From Bacillota bacterium (GTDB taxonomy: Bacteria; Bacillota; Clostridia; Clostridiales; Clostridiaceae): a stretch of 38,666 nucleotides of DNA. How positions within the stretch are numbered: the stretch's first letter is position 1; each line of letters starts with the position of its first letter. Under the pieces are notes generated by a model, which saw nothing but the letters and a program-made list of their open reading frames with translations, was not told the origin of the DNA and searched no databases. Below, one piece after another: positions 1 through 7,918 of the stretch. The stretch is taken from contig JAJXWJ010000029.1 in NCBI GenBank assembly GCA_021781655.1, positions 1 through 38,666 of the forward strand. The letters run 5' to 3'. Made by a program: the position numbers and the translations under genes.

Positions 1-312
1 GCTTTAAGAACAGAACTTGAAGAACATTTAGTAAAGGAAGAAGAGTTCGTATTTCCATTAATAAAACAATATGAGGTAGAAAAAGATTTAGATGTTAAAA
101 ACAAAGTGTTAAAATTAATTGACGAATTAGAGCAAGAGCATACAGGAGCAGGAGATATTATAAAGGAGTTAAGAGAAGTGACAGATCACTATAAAACTCC
201 TGCAGATGGGTGCAGAACTTTTGAGGAAACTTATAGAAAGCTAAAAAAAGTTGAAGTGCAATTATTCGAACATATTCACCTTGAAAATAATATTTTATTC
301 AAAAAATTTTAA
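1..312 (+). CDS. Iron-sulfur cluster repair di-iron protein (RIC/ScdA/YtfE family), 3' end only
   Basis: The reading frame is open from the first base, so this is the last ~103 residues of a gene that begins outside the window; a GTG at 106 is internal. The fragment is Glu/His-rich and helical. It carries hemerythrin-type ligand motifs in order: EEHLVKEEEFVFP, then EQEHTGAGDIIKEL, then FEHIHLENNILF. The spacing fits the C-terminal hemerythrin-like domain of the RIC/ScdA/YtfE proteins, which bind a di-iron centre and help repair Fe-S clusters after nitrosative or oxidative stress. The N-terminal ScdA domain cannot be seen, so a plain hemerythrin-domain protein remains possible. A strong hairpin follows the stop. 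Confidence 0.72.
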   Translation, partial: ALRTELEEHLVKEEEFVFPLIKQYEVEKDLDVKNKVLKLIDELEQEHTGAGDIIKELREVTDHYKTPADGCRTFEETYRKLKKVEVQLFEHIHLENNILFKKF

Positions 313-332
313 TAATTTTGTTATATAAATTC

Positions 333-369
333 AACATAAATAAGAGGGCGAACCCCTCTTATTTATGTT
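333..369 (+). terminator. Perfect 16-bp hairpin after the RIC gene
   Basis: Arms 333-348 and 354-369 are exactly complementary around a 5-base loop (CGAAC). It starts 21 bases after the stop at 312. No clear T-run follows on either strand (the 3' flank is A-rich), so it is a likely but not canonical intrinsic terminator or 3'-end stabiliser. Confidence 0.6.
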
Positions 370-404
370 ATAATAAAAAAAGAAAAAATTGGAGGTGAAT
401 ATTT

Positions 405-770
405 ATGCATAAATGTAGTTTAGTCGTTAGTTTATCCCCATTAGAAGTTATTGAAAAATTAAAAGAAGAAGAAGGAGCAGAATTCGTTTATGAAGAATTT
501 CATAAAATTGAAAATGGAAAGAATTTTGGAACCTTGATTTTCGAAAAATATTTTATCAGAGTAATGCGCAGCGTATCTTTAGTTGTATTAGTAAATAATA
601 TAAGTGGAAAAACTGTTGTTAATACCGTTGCAACTGGCAGTCCAAAGGGATTAATAAGCTTAGACTGGGGAGCTGGAGATAATTTTGCAAAAAGTATTAA
701 AGAAATTTTTACTGGTTATATAGTCGAAGAAATTACTGAAAATATTAAAAGTGGTAAAATTAAAAAATAA
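405..770 (+). CDS. Small conserved protein, possibly DUF6054 family
   Basis: A 121-residue protein begins at ATG 405 with a good ribosome site (TTGGAGGTGA) just upstream. There is no signal peptide or membrane segment. It has mixed alpha/beta character: a charged N-terminal half (LEVIEKLKEEEGAEF), a beta-rich centre (RVMRSVSLVVLVNNISG), a Gly-rich turn (GSPKGLISLDWGAGDNF) and a basic C-terminus. It resembles small clostridial proteins annotated as DUF6054, from memory only. No catalytic motif is evident and the function is unknown. It lies between the RIC 3' hairpin and the phosphodiesterase gene, 30 bases before the latter, so the two may be cotranscribed. Confidence 0.6.
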   Translation: MHKCSLVVSLSPLEVIEKLKEEEGAEFVYEEFHKIENGKNFGTLIFEKYFIRVMRSVSLVVLVNNISGKTVVNTVATGSPKGLISLDWGAGDNFAKSIKEIFTGYIVEEITENIKSGKIKK

Positions 771-800
771 GTTGTACCAATTTTGAGGGGGATTCACGAA

Positions 801-1343
801 ATGAAGCTTTTCTTTATTTCAGATATTCATGGTTCTTTGTACTTTACAAAAAAGGTATTAGAAATCTTTAAAGAGGAAGAGGCGGATTATTTAGTTATTT
901 TAGGGGATGAATTATATCATGGTGCAAGAAATCCCTTGCCGGAACAATATAATCCTAAAGAAGTAGCTAGTCTTTTAAATGAATTTGCTGATAAAATCAT
1001 TGCTATTAGGGGTAATTGCGATAGTGAAGTTGATGAAATGGTTTTAAATTTTCCAATGGCAGCAGCATATTCTACAATTTTATATAATAATAAACGTATA
1101 TTTATAACTCATGGACATATCTACAATGAAAATAATCTTCCAAAGCTTAAAGCTGGAGATGTTTTCGTTTATGGACATACTCATATACCAAAAGCAGAAA
1201 AGGTTAATCAAATTTTTATAATAAATCCTGGCTCCATTACTTTTCCAAAAGAAAACAACCCTAATTCATATGGAGTATTACAAAATAATATTTTTGAAAT
1301 AAGAGATTTAAACGGAATTATATTAAAAAAAATAACTATATAA
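801..1343 (+). CDS. yfcE: YfcE-like metallophosphodiesterase
   Basis: A calcineurin-type metallophosphoesterase of 180 residues. The in-frame TTG at 783 is rejected in favour of ATG 801, because the ribosome site GAGGGGG lies at 785-791 and MKLFFISDIHG is the normal family N-terminus. The two-metal site is complete: D8 and H10 (SDIHG), D36 (LGDE), N72 (RGNCD), H104 (THGH), and H126 and H128 (YGHTH). The insert GARNPLPEQYNP is typical of the YfcE subgroup, which hydrolyses phosphodiesters in vitro. The cellular substrate is not fixed. It is probably a soluble cytoplasmic enzyme. Family call is firm; the physiological role is inferred only at family level. Confidence 0.9.
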   Translation: MKLFFISDIHGSLYFTKKVLEIFKEEEADYLVILGDELYHGARNPLPEQYNPKEVASLLNEFADKIIAIRGNCDSEVDEMVLNFPMAAAYSTILYNNKRIFITHGHIYNENNLPKLKAGDVFVYGHTHIPKAEKVNQIFIINPGSITFPKENNPNSYGVLQNNIFEIRDLNGIILKKITI

Positions 1344-1461
1344 TATTGTAATCTTAAAAGGTTGATGATTAATAAATATAAAACTTATAAAAATGTGTTA
1401 TAATTTTATATTATTTTTCATATATCTATTATAGAAATATGATTTTAGAAGGATAGCTATT

Positions 1462-1782
1462 GTGGAATATATGAACTTAATTTACGGAATATTAGGATTA
1501 ATAATTGGGTTTTTAGTGCCAATAATATACGGTTGGTATAAAGAAAAAATTCCTTTTGTTGAAAATAAACTTGGTGTAAAAAAGTATAATGAATGTAAAC
1601 AGTTTTTAATAATGTTAGCCCAAATGCATCCTGAAGACTTTGCTGAGGATAAGCTTGCAGATTTATTAGATATTATAGATAACAGGTTTGGAAATCATTT
1701 AAGTAAAGTTCAAATAAAAGAAATAATAGATTTTGTTATAAAAACAATTATTATTGATATTAGCAAGGGAAGTATAAAGTAA
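1462..1782 (+). CDS. Small membrane-anchored protein of unknown function
   Basis: A 106-residue protein starts at GTG 1462 with AGAAGGA about 8 bases upstream. Residues 4-25 form one strongly hydrophobic segment (LIYGILGLIIGFLVPIIYGW) followed by KEK, which suggests an N-terminal anchor with the rest in the cytoplasm. The soluble part is helical and charged, with HPEDFAEDKLADLLDIIDNR and KVQIKEIIDFVIK. I do not recognise the family; small proteins of this build in clostridia and their phages resemble holin-like or LlhA-like membrane proteins, but there is no lysin nearby. The stop codon lies inside the left arm of a long hairpin. Confidence 0.6.
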   Translation: MEYMNLIYGILGLIIGFLVPIIYGWYKEKIPFVENKLGVKKYNECKQFLIMLAQMHPEDFAEDKLADLLDIIDNRFGNHLSKVQIKEIIDFVIKTIIIDISKGSIK

Positions 1783-1816
1783 AGAAGAGAGCATCTGCTC
1801 TCTTCTTTACTTTATA
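1773..1816 (+). terminator. 21-bp perfect hairpin overlapping the stop codon of the small membrane protein gene
   Basis: Arms 1773-1793 and 1796-1816 are exactly complementary with only two bases between them, so the practical loop is four or more bases. The TAA stop (1780-1782) is inside the left arm. The 3' flank is TTATAATAA rather than a run of T. It is very likely a transcript end or stabilising structure. Confidence 0.65.
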
Positions 1817-1914
1817 ATAAATAACAGTAGTTTTACTAAAACAAATTGAAATATAGGAAATTATATTATAAAATTTAGTAATAATAGTTAAGAGAAGAGA
1901 AAGCAGGGGGTTTT

Positions 1915-2523
1915 ATGAATTTTGATGATTTTGCTAACAATTGGGATACTGAAAGAAGGACAAAGCGTGCAAAAATAATTGCAGATGAAATTGCTGTGAC
2001 TGTAAATGCAAAGGAAAATAGCTCTGCAATGGAATTTGGCAGTGGCACAGGCTTAATAAGCTTTAATCTTAAAGATAATTTTTCGCATATAACTTTGATT
2101 GATATATCAAAATTTATGATTGATAATTTAGACTTTAAAATCGAAAATAACAAAATTAATAATATGGTTACAAGACAAATCGATATAATTGAAAATGACA
2201 TTGATGAAAAGTTTGATGTAATCTACAGCTCAATGGCACTTCATCATATTAAAGATACAAATGAAATATTAGGTAAGTTTTATAAATTATTAAATTCTGA
2301 AGGCTATTTGTGTATAGTTGATTTAGATGAAGAAGATGGAAGTTTTCATAAAAATGATGAAGATTTTGATGGACATAATGGCTTTAATCAGGAAGAATTA
2401 AAGCAAATGCTAATAAATATAGGATTTAGAGATGTAGAAGCTCATACATTTTTTAAGGATAAAAAGATTATTGATGGAGAGGAAATCGAATATTCGCTAT
2501 TTATATTAAAAGCTGAAAAGTAA
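1915..2523 (+). CDS. Class I SAM-dependent methyltransferase
   Basis: A 202-residue protein starts at ATG 1915 after GCAGGGGG. The SAM-binding motif I is EFGSGTGLIS (residues 40-49), followed by an acidic strand end (ITLIDISKFMID) and the motif IV/post-motif region VIYSSMALHHIKD near residue 100. The C-terminal half has GYLCIVDLDEEDGSFH and HNGFNQEELKQML, the usual layout of methyltransferase type 11/12 proteins acting on small molecules. The substrate cannot be deduced. It stands 34-48 bases before the acylphosphatase gene and may be read with it. Confidence 0.88.
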   Translation: MNFDDFANNWDTERRTKRAKIIADEIAVTVNAKENSSAMEFGSGTGLISFNLKDNFSHITLIDISKFMIDNLDFKIENNKINNMVTRQIDIIENDIDEKFDVIYSSMALHHIKDTNEILGKFYKLLNSEGYLCIVDLDEEDGSFHKNDEDFDGHNGFNQEELKQMLINIGFRDVEAHTFFKDKKIIDGEEIEYSLFILKAEK

Positions 2524-2571
2524 CAAATAAGATTTACAATATGTGTAAACTAAAAGATGGGTGGGGTATAT

Positions 2572-2847
2572 ATGGAAAGATATTTTATAAAGGTTGTTGG
2601 AAGGGTTCAAGGTGTAGGCTTTAGATATAATACTTTATTTGTAGCAAAAACTTTTGGTGTAACAGGTTGGGTAAAAAACTGTAATGATGGCAGCGTGGAC
2701 ATAGAAGTACAAGGAGAAGAAAACTCAGTTCAAAAATTTATTTCAAAGATAAAACAAGGCGGAAATCCGGTAGTAAAGGTAACTGATACAAAAATAGTTA
2801 AAATTGAATGCGTTGAAGGTGAAAGAACCTTTAAGGTAAATTATTAA
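2572..2847 (+). CDS. acyP: Acylphosphatase
   Basis: A 91-residue protein; ATG 2572 is chosen over the upstream in-frame ATG 2557 because GGGTGGGG (2559-2566) then sits at a proper distance and the protein takes the normal acylphosphatase length. The signature GRVQGVGFRY gives catalytic R18, and WVKNCNDGSV gives catalytic N36. The end GERTFKVNY is the typical C-terminal strand. The enzyme hydrolyses carboxyl-phosphate bonds such as those of acetyl phosphate or 1,3-bisphosphoglycerate. It is cytoplasmic. Confidence 0.93.
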   Translation: MERYFIKVVGRVQGVGFRYNTLFVAKTFGVTGWVKNCNDGSVDIEVQGEENSVQKFISKIKQGGNPVVKVTDTKIVKIECVEGERTFKVNY

Positions 2848-2879
2848 TTTGATGGAATTGTTAAATTGTACCCATACAT

Positions 2880-2909
2880 TTGAATAAGTTATAGTTTGTT
2901 ATTTATAAT
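2880..2909 (+). promoter_or_regulatory. Predicted sigma-A promoter for pdxST
   Basis: TTGAAT (2880-2885), an 18-base spacer and TATAAT (2904-2909) give a start near 2916 and a leader of about 70 bases ahead of pdxS. Confidence 0.55.
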
Positions 2910-2942
2910 AAAAATAATAAAGCGCTTATAAAAATAATTAAT

Positions 2943-2976
2943 CTTAGATCTAAGTAAATTTAAAATACTTAGGAGG
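2943..2976 (+). promoter_or_regulatory. pdxS leader with two mutually exclusive hairpins, one covering the ribosome site
   Basis: CTTAGATCTAAG (2943-2954) is a perfect 12-base palindrome. CTAAGTA (2950-2956) can instead pair with TACTTAG (2966-2972), whose last bases are the beginning of the AGGAGG ribosome site (2971-2976) of pdxS. The two structures share 2950-2954 and cannot form together, so translation could be switched. The pairing is seen in the sequence; any regulatory role is inference. The palindrome could also be a DNA operator. Confidence 0.35.
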
Positions 2977-2984
2977 CAAATTAA

Positions 2985-3854
2985 ATGGGAAAATACGAAG
3001 TTAACAAAAATCTAGCTCAAATGTTAAAGGGTGGAGTTATAATGGATGTTGTAAATAAAGAGCAAGCAATAATTGCTGAAAAAGCAGGTGCATGCGCTGT
3101 TATGGCATTAGAAAGAGTACCATCTGATATTAGAAAACAAGGTGGGGTAGCTAGAATGTCTGACCCGAAAATGATTAAAGGAATAATAGAAGCAGTATCT
3201 ATTCCAGTAATGGCTAAAGTAAGAATTGGTCATTTTGTTGAAGCTCAAATACTTGAACATTTAGGTGTGGATTTTATAGATGAAAGTGAAGTTTTAACAC
3301 CAGCAGATGAAGCTTATCACATTAATAAGTGGGATTTTAAGGTGCCATACGTTTGCGGTGCAAGAAATTTAGGAGAAGCACTTAGACGTATTGGTGAAGG
3401 TGCTGCCATGATTAGAACAAAAGGAGAAGCAGGTACAGGAAATGTAGTAGAAGCAGTTAGGCACATGAGAACAATAACAGATGATATTAGAAAAGTCATA
3501 AATGCTCCAAAGGAAGAATTAATGACCATTGCAAGAGATTTTGCTGCACCGTATGATCTTATAGAGTATGTGCATGAAAATGGAAAGCTTCCAGTTGTAA
3601 ATTTTTCAGCCGGCGGAATAGCAACCCCTGCAGATGCAGCACTCATGATGCAGCTTGGTGCAGAAGGAGTTTTTGTGGGCTCTGGTATATTTAAATCTGA
3701 GAATCCAGAAAAGAGAGCAAAAGCTATCGTGCTTGCAACAACTTATTATAATGACCCTAAAGTTTTAGCAGAAGTTTCAGAAGATTTAGGTGAAACAATG
3801 ACTAGCCTCGAATTAAGTGATTTAAAAGATAGATATTCAGAAAGAGGCTGGTAA
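2985..3854 (+). CDS. pdxS: Pyridoxal 5'-phosphate synthase, synthase subunit
   Basis: A 289-residue beta/alpha-barrel protein, full family length. Together with PdxT it makes PLP from ribose 5-phosphate, glyceraldehyde 3-phosphate and ammonia, in a cytoplasmic 12+12 complex. Active-site residues are present: D21 (GGVIMDV), Schiff-base lysine K78 (MAKVRIGH) and second lysine K146 ([10 protein letters not shown]). The phosphate-binding region [13 protein letters not shown] and [10 protein letters not shown] are typical. ATG 2985 follows AGGAGG with good spacing. pdxT begins one base after the stop, so the subunits are translated as a pair. Confidence 0.98.
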   Translation: MGKYEVNKNLAQMLKGGVIMDVVNKEQAIIAEKAGACAVMALERVPSDIRKQGGVARMSDPKMIKGIIEAVSIPVMAKVRIGHFVEAQILEHLGVDFIDESEVLTPADEAYHINKWDFKVPYVCGARNLGEALRRIGEGAAMIRTKGEAGTGNVVEAVRHMRTITDDIRKVINAPKEELMTIARDFAAPYDLIEYVHENGKLPVVNFSAGGIATPADAALMMQLGAEGVFVGSGIFKSENPEKRAKAIVLATTYYNDPKVLAEVSEDLGETMTSLELSDLKDRYSERGW

Positions 3855-3855
3855 A

Positions 3856-4440
3856 ATGAAAATCGGTGTATTATCTCTTCAAGGTGGAGTGATTGAACAT
3901 TTGAACCACCTTGAAGCTATTGGACATGAGGCTGTAGAGATAAAAAAAGCTTCAGATTTAGTTAATATAGACGGGATTATAATTCCTGGAGGTGAAAGTA
4001 CTACTATTGGCAAGCTGCTTTTTGATACTGGGCTATTTAATCCTTTAAAGGAAAAAATACAAGAAGGAATGCCAGCTTGGGGTACTTGTGCAGGTATGAT
4101 TTTGCTTTCAAATAAAATTGAAGATTGCGATTATAATTATTTAGGATGTATAGATATTACTGTAAAAAGAAATGCTTATGGAAGGCAACTAGATAGTTTT
4201 GAAACAGAAGCGTCCATTCCAAAAGTATCAGATTGCAAAATACCTTTAGTATTTATTAGAGCTCCGTATATAACCGCTCTAGGTGAAGGTGTTGAAAATT
4301 TATGTGAAGTTGATGGAAAGATAGTTGCAGCAAAAAAAGATAATATACTCGTTACTGCTTTTCATCCAGAACTTACAAAAAATCTAGACTTCCACAAATA
4401 TTTTACCTCCTTAATTATAAAAAAAAATAAAATTAATTAA
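3856..4440 (+). CDS. pdxT: Pyridoxal 5'-phosphate synthase, glutaminase subunit
   Basis: A 194-residue class I glutamine amidotransferase that supplies ammonia to PdxS. The family signature [11 protein letters not shown] is at the N-terminus and PGGESTT (residues 44-50) follows. The triad is C78 (WGTCAGM), H170 and E172 (AFHPELTKN). The start lies one base behind the pdxS stop and its ribosome site (AGAGG) is inside pdxS, consistent with coupled translation. Confidence 0.97.
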   Translation: MKIGVLSLQGGVIEHLNHLEAIGHEAVEIKKASDLVNIDGIIIPGGESTTIGKLLFDTGLFNPLKEKIQEGMPAWGTCAGMILLSNKIEDCDYNYLGCIDITVKRNAYGRQLDSFETEASIPKVSDCKIPLVFIRAPYITALGEGVENLCEVDGKIVAAKKDNILVTAFHPELTKNLDFHKYFTSLIIKKNKIN

Positions 4441-4458
4441 AAAAAATCAAAAAAGGTA

Positions 4459-4487
4459 TTGCAATGTTAAAAATAATGTAATATAAT
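4459..4487 (+). promoter_or_regulatory. Predicted promoter of the ptsG leader
   Basis: TTGCAA (4459-4464), 17 bases, then TATAAT (4482-4487). Transcription would begin near 4494 and give a leader of about 285 bases, which holds the RAT site and a terminator. Confidence 0.65.
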
Positions 4488-4551
4488 GAAAACGTAATCA
4501 AGTGAGAGACATTAAATTAGGCAGTTCTCAGGAGGTTAAGTATTATATCTA

Positions 4552-4580
4552 GCGTGTTACTGATTAGATCAGGCATGAGC
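4552..4580 (+). promoter_or_regulatory. GlcT-type ribonucleic antiterminator (RAT) site
   Basis: The stretch GTGTTACTGATTAGATCAGG followed by CATGAG closely matches the GlcT-binding RAT of Bacillus ptsG leaders as I recall it (GTGTTACTGATT, one variable base, GATCAGGCATGAG). It folds with an upper stem CTGAT/ATCAG (4560-4564 with 4568-4572) and a lower stem CGTG/CATG (4553-4556 with 4574-4577). BglG-family antiterminators bind such a site when their sugar is present and block the overlapping terminator. No glcT gene is in the window, so the regulator must be encoded elsewhere. Confidence 0.82.
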
Positions 4581-4748
4581 ATAGGTAAATAAAATAATTT
4601 AATATTTGTTTTAGATTCAAGGTTTTGTGCAATATTTTGCTATTATAATTTTCGTTATGATATTTTTTGCCGCACGGATTCCGTGGATAACTTTAGACAA
4701 ATATTAGGTGCTTTTTATTTCCATATGTTCATGCCTTTTGTTGTTTTT
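4571..4748 (+). terminator. Long-looped terminator overlapping the RAT, upstream of ptsG
   Basis: Bases 4571-4583 (AGGCATGAGCATA, the 3' half of the RAT plus a few bases) pair with 4724-4736 (TATGTTCATGCCT) over 13 positions with a single G-U pair. The right arm runs straight into a T-rich tail (4736-4748). The antiterminator and terminator therefore share sequence, as in glcT/licT systems, but about 140 bases lie between the arms instead of the usual short loop. The inserted part has its own small hairpin CACGG/CCGTG near 4674-4685. Confidence 0.65.
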
Positions 4749-4779
4749 AATATGCTGAAGATCTAGGAGGATTATATTT

Positions 4780-6789
4780 ATGAAAAATGCCTTCGGTAAA
4801 GCACAGAAAATCGGTAGAGCATTAATGCTACCAGTTGCTATATTACCGGCCGCAGGTATATTGCTTGCTTTTGGAACAATGTTTCAAGAAGACAGTTTCC
4901 TAAAGTATGCACCAGCTTTTAAAGTTCATTGGTTTCAAACTATAGCTATGGTTATGAGCAATGCAGGTAATGCTGTATTTAATAACTTAGCAATCTTGTT
5001 TGCAATCGGTGTTGCAGTTGGGCTAGCAGAAGGTGAAGGGGTTGCAGGTCTTGCAGCATTGGTTGGTTTCTTAATAATGAATGAAACAGTAGGTACATTA
5101 TTAGGTATAACTAATGGCAATATAGATGGAAGTAAATATGTCCAGGTTCTAGGTATAAATACACTTCAAATGGGTGTTTTCGGCGGTATAGTAATGGGTG
5201 TAGTTGCAGCATTACTATATAATAAGTTTCATGCTATAGAACTTCCTTCGTATCTTGGTTTTTTTCAAGGAAAGAGATTTGTTCCTATTATAACAGCACT
5301 AACTTCAATATTAGTCGGAGCAGTAATGTGTGTGATTTGGCCGCCGCTTGGCAAGGCTATAAATTATTTTTCATTGCACATGGTTGATGCTGACCCAACA
5401 TTAGCAGCTTTTGTTTTCGGTGTTGTTGAAAGAGCTCTGGTTCCATTTGGATTACATCACATTTGGTACAACCCTTTCTGGTATATGTTCGGAAGTTATA
5501 CTACAAAAGCCGGGCAAGTTGTTCATGGTGATAACTTGATTTTCTTTGCTCAGATGAAAGACGGCGTTCCTTTTACAGCAGGAACCTTTATGACTGGAAA
5601 GTTTCCATTCATGATGTTTGGTCTTCCAGCAGCAGCACTTGCAATTTATCATGAAGCAAAACCAGAAAAAAAGCCAATTATAGCTGGCATTATGGCTTCA
5701 GCAGCATTAACATCTTTTTTAACAGGTATTACAGAACCAATTGAATTTTCATTTTTATTTGTTGCACCAGTATTGTATGGAATACATTGTATATTTGCAG
5801 GATTGTCTTTTGCAATAATGCAGTTGTTAAATGTAAAAATTGGTATGACATTTTCTGGTGGACTTATAGATTTTGTACTGTTTGGGGTTTTACAAAACAG
5901 AACAGCATGGTGGCTTGTAATCCCGGTTGGACTTTGTTTCTCTGCAATTTACTACTTTGGATTTAGGTTTGCAATAAGAACCTTTGACTTAAAGACACCA
6001 GGTAGAGAAGATGATGACTTAGAGTTTCAAAACTTTAAAGGTGCAGAACTGGCATATGGTGTTTTAAAGGCTTTAGGTGGAAATGAAAATATAACAGCTT
6101 TAGATGCTTGCATTACTCGCTTAAGAGTTTCTGTAAAAAATATAGGAAATATTGATGAACATAAGCTTAAGAGCTTAGGGGCATCAGGCGTTATGGTGAT
6201 TGGTAATAGTTTACAGGCTATTTTTGGACCAAAATCTGACAATTTGAAAACTCAGATGAGAGACATAATGGCTGGAAAAAAACCTACCATTATCAAATAT
6301 AAAGAAGATTCTTTGTCTTCTAATAAAGAAAGTGGTAACGCAGGTATTGTAGCACCAATGGATGGAAGATTAATTAGTATAACAGATGTTCCAGATATAG
6401 TTTTTTCTAAAAAATTAATGGGTGATGGTTTTGCAATAGAACCTCATAATGGTGAAATTGTTTCTCCTATTGATGGATTAGTTACAACGGTATTTCCTAC
6501 GAAGCATGCTGTTGCTATTACTGGAGACAATGGGCTTGAAGTATTGATTCATTTTGGAATCGATACGGTAAAGTTAAAAGGTGAGGGATTAACCGTTTTA
6601 GTTACTAAGGATTCAAAGGTTAAAAAAGGTCAGCCAATATTGAAAGCTGACATAGATGCAATAAAAGATAAAGTTCCTTCGTTGATTACTCCAATAATTT
6701 TCACAAATTTATCAGAAGGACGAAGTGTTTCCATTAAAGCAGGTAAAAAGATAAAACGAGGTCAAAAAAATATTATTGAAATAATATAA
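4780..6789 (+). CDS. ptsG: PTS glucose-family transporter, EIICBA
   Basis: A 669-residue membrane permease and phosphotransferase. Residues 1 to ~405 are the EIIC domain with many membrane segments (start [17 protein letters not shown]; substrate region [12 protein letters not shown]). EIIB follows with its phosphocysteine C444 ([13 protein letters not shown]). After a linker comes EIIA, with H576 (TKHAVAI) and phosphohistidine H591 ([10 protein letters not shown]). The domain order C-B-A matches ptsG/glcG-type glucose transporters; N-acetylglucosamine (NagE) is the main alternative. The RAT site of GlcT type upstream favours glucose. ATG 4780 follows AGGAGG closely. Confidence 0.92.
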   Translation: MKNAFGKAQKIGRALMLPVAILPAAGILLAFGTMFQEDSFLKYAPAFKVHWFQTIAMVMSNAGNAVFNNLAILFAIGVAVGLAEGEGVAGLAALVGFLIMNETVGTLLGITNGNIDGSKYVQVLGINTLQMGVFGGIVMGVVAALLYNKFHAIELPSYLGFFQGKRFVPIITALTSILVGAVMCVIWPPLGKAINYFSLHMVDADPTLAAFVFGVVERALVPFGLHHIWYNPFWYMFGSYTTKAGQVVHGDNLIFFAQMKDGVPFTAGTFMTGKFPFMMFGLPAAALAIYHEAKPEKKPIIAGIMASAALTSFLTGITEPIEFSFLFVAPVLYGIHCIFAGLSFAIMQLLNVKIGMTFSGGLIDFVLFGVLQNRTAWWLVIPVGLCFSAIYYFGFRFAIRTFDLKTPGREDDDLEFQNFKGAELAYGVLKALGGNENITALDACITRLRVSVKNIGNIDEHKLKSLGASGVMVIGNSLQAIFGPKSDNLKTQMRDIMAGKKPTIIKYKEDSLSSNKESGNAGIVAPMDGRLISITDVPDIVFSKKLMGDGFAIEPHNGEIVSPIDGLVTTVFPTKHAVAITGDNGLEVLIHFGIDTVKLKGEGLTVLVTKDSKVKKGQPILKADIDAIKDKVPSLITPIIFTNLSEGRSVSIKAGKKIKRGQKNIIEII

Positions 6790-6825
6790 CTTTAAATAAA
6801 TTGAATATTACAAATATTAATTTTG

Positions 6826-6869
6826 GTTACAGGTTTCTTTTAGAACTTATATATATATTTTTCTGTAAC
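6826..6869 (+). promoter_or_regulatory. Inverted repeat flanking a candidate -10 upstream of the mannose PTS operon
   Basis: GTTACAG (6826-6832) and CTGTAAC (6863-6869) are exact inverse copies 30 bases apart. A TATATA (6850-6855) that could serve as a -10 lies between them, while no good -35 is seen. This may be a split operator or a weak hairpin. There is no sigma-54 (-24/-12) promoter and no LevR/ManR gene here, unlike many mannose PTS operons. Confidence 0.3.
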
Positions 6870-6893
6870 AAATAAAAAATAGGAGGTATAAAA

Positions 6894-7859
6894 ATGGTAG
6901 GAATTATTCTTGCTAGTCACGGAGACTTTGCTAAAGGCATTTTGCAATCTGGTACTATGATTTTTGGAGAACAAGAAAACGTAAAAGCAGTTACGCTTAT
7001 GCCTAGTGAAGGACCTAATGATGTTAAAGCAAAAATGAAAGATGCAATCGCATCCTTTGACAATCAAGATGAGGTTTTAATCTTAGTAGATCTTTGGGGC
7101 GGTACACCATTCAATCAAGCAAACAGTCTATTTGAAGAACACAAAGATAAGTGGGCAATAGTAGCTGGGTTGAATTTACCAATGTTAATTGAAGCTTTTG
7201 GTTCTCGTCTTTCAATGGAATCAGCACAAGAGATTGCTGCTAGTATTTTAAATTCAGCTAAAGAAGGAGTTAAAGTTAGACCTGAGAAATTAGAACCAGT
7301 TGCTACAGCTGTAACAAATGGAGCTAATAATAGAAGTGCTGGTGCACCAGGATCCTTCGAATATGTTTTAGCTAGAATCGACTCTCGTTTACTTCATGGT
7401 CAAGTAGCAACTGCTTGGACAAAAGCTATGAATCCAACAAGGATTATTGTTGTTTCAGATGATGTTTCAAGAGATGAGCTTCGTAGAAATTTAATTACAC
7501 AGGCTGCACCTCCAGGAGTTAAAGCTCATGTTGTTCCAGTTGATCATATGATTAAATTGGCAAAAGATAAAGACCATTTTGGTGGACAACGTGCAATGCT
7601 TCTTTTTGAAAATCCACAAGATGTACTTAGAGCAGTAGAAGGTGGAATTCCACTTAAAACAGTAAATGTTGGTTCTATGGCACACTCTAAAGGTAAAGTA
7701 CAACCAAACAAAGTACTTGCTTTCGATCAAAATGATATTGATACTTTTAACAAACTTAAAAAAGCTGGACTTAATTTTGACGTTCGTAAAGTTCCAAATG
7801 ATTCAAAAGGAAATATGGATGAAATTTTAAAGAAAGCACAAGAAGAATTGAAGAAGTAA
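6894..7859 (+). CDS. manX: PTS mannose-family EIIAB (cytoplasmic)
   Basis: A 321-residue fused EIIA-EIIB protein. The EIIA domain (residues 1 to ~130) begins GIILASHGDFAKGI with phosphohistidine H9 and has DLWGGTPFNQA. A flexible linker rich in Ala/Asn/Gly (~135-155) leads to EIIB, with phosphohistidine H169 in RIDSRLLHGQVATAW. Phosphate passes from HPr to H9, then H169, then the incoming sugar held by EIIC/EIID. Strong AGGAGG upstream. The fused ManX/ManL architecture is typical of glucose/mannose permeases of this family; exact sugar not provable. First gene of the EIIAB-EIIC-EIID set. Confidence 0.95.
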   Translation: MVGIILASHGDFAKGILQSGTMIFGEQENVKAVTLMPSEGPNDVKAKMKDAIASFDNQDEVLILVDLWGGTPFNQANSLFEEHKDKWAIVAGLNLPMLIEAFGSRLSMESAQEIAASILNSAKEGVKVRPEKLEPVATAVTNGANNRSAGAPGSFEYVLARIDSRLLHGQVATAWTKAMNPTRIIVVSDDVSRDELRRNLITQAAPPGVKAHVVPVDHMIKLAKDKDHFGGQRAMLLFENPQDVLRAVEGGIPLKTVNVGSMAHSKGKVQPNKVLAFDQNDIDTFNKLKKAGLNFDVRKVPNDSKGNMDEILKKAQEELKK

Positions 7860-7918
7860 AATAATCGAAATAATCGAAATAATCAAAATAGTTAGAAAAA
7901 AAAGGAGGAGAAATAATC

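Noticed and set aside
1875-2201. Minus-strand open frame of 108 codons opposite the methyltransferase gene
   Set aside because: It is the complement of a gene with clear SAM motifs and has no ribosome site or known family.
3317-3646. Minus-strand open frame of 109 codons within pdxS
   Set aside because: pdxS is beyond doubt on the other strand; the shadow frame shows no family features.
7860-7890. Repeated ATAATCGAAA units before manY as a CRISPR-like or operator array
   Set aside because: Only about three units of ten bases without spacers; simple sequence just ahead of the ribosome site.
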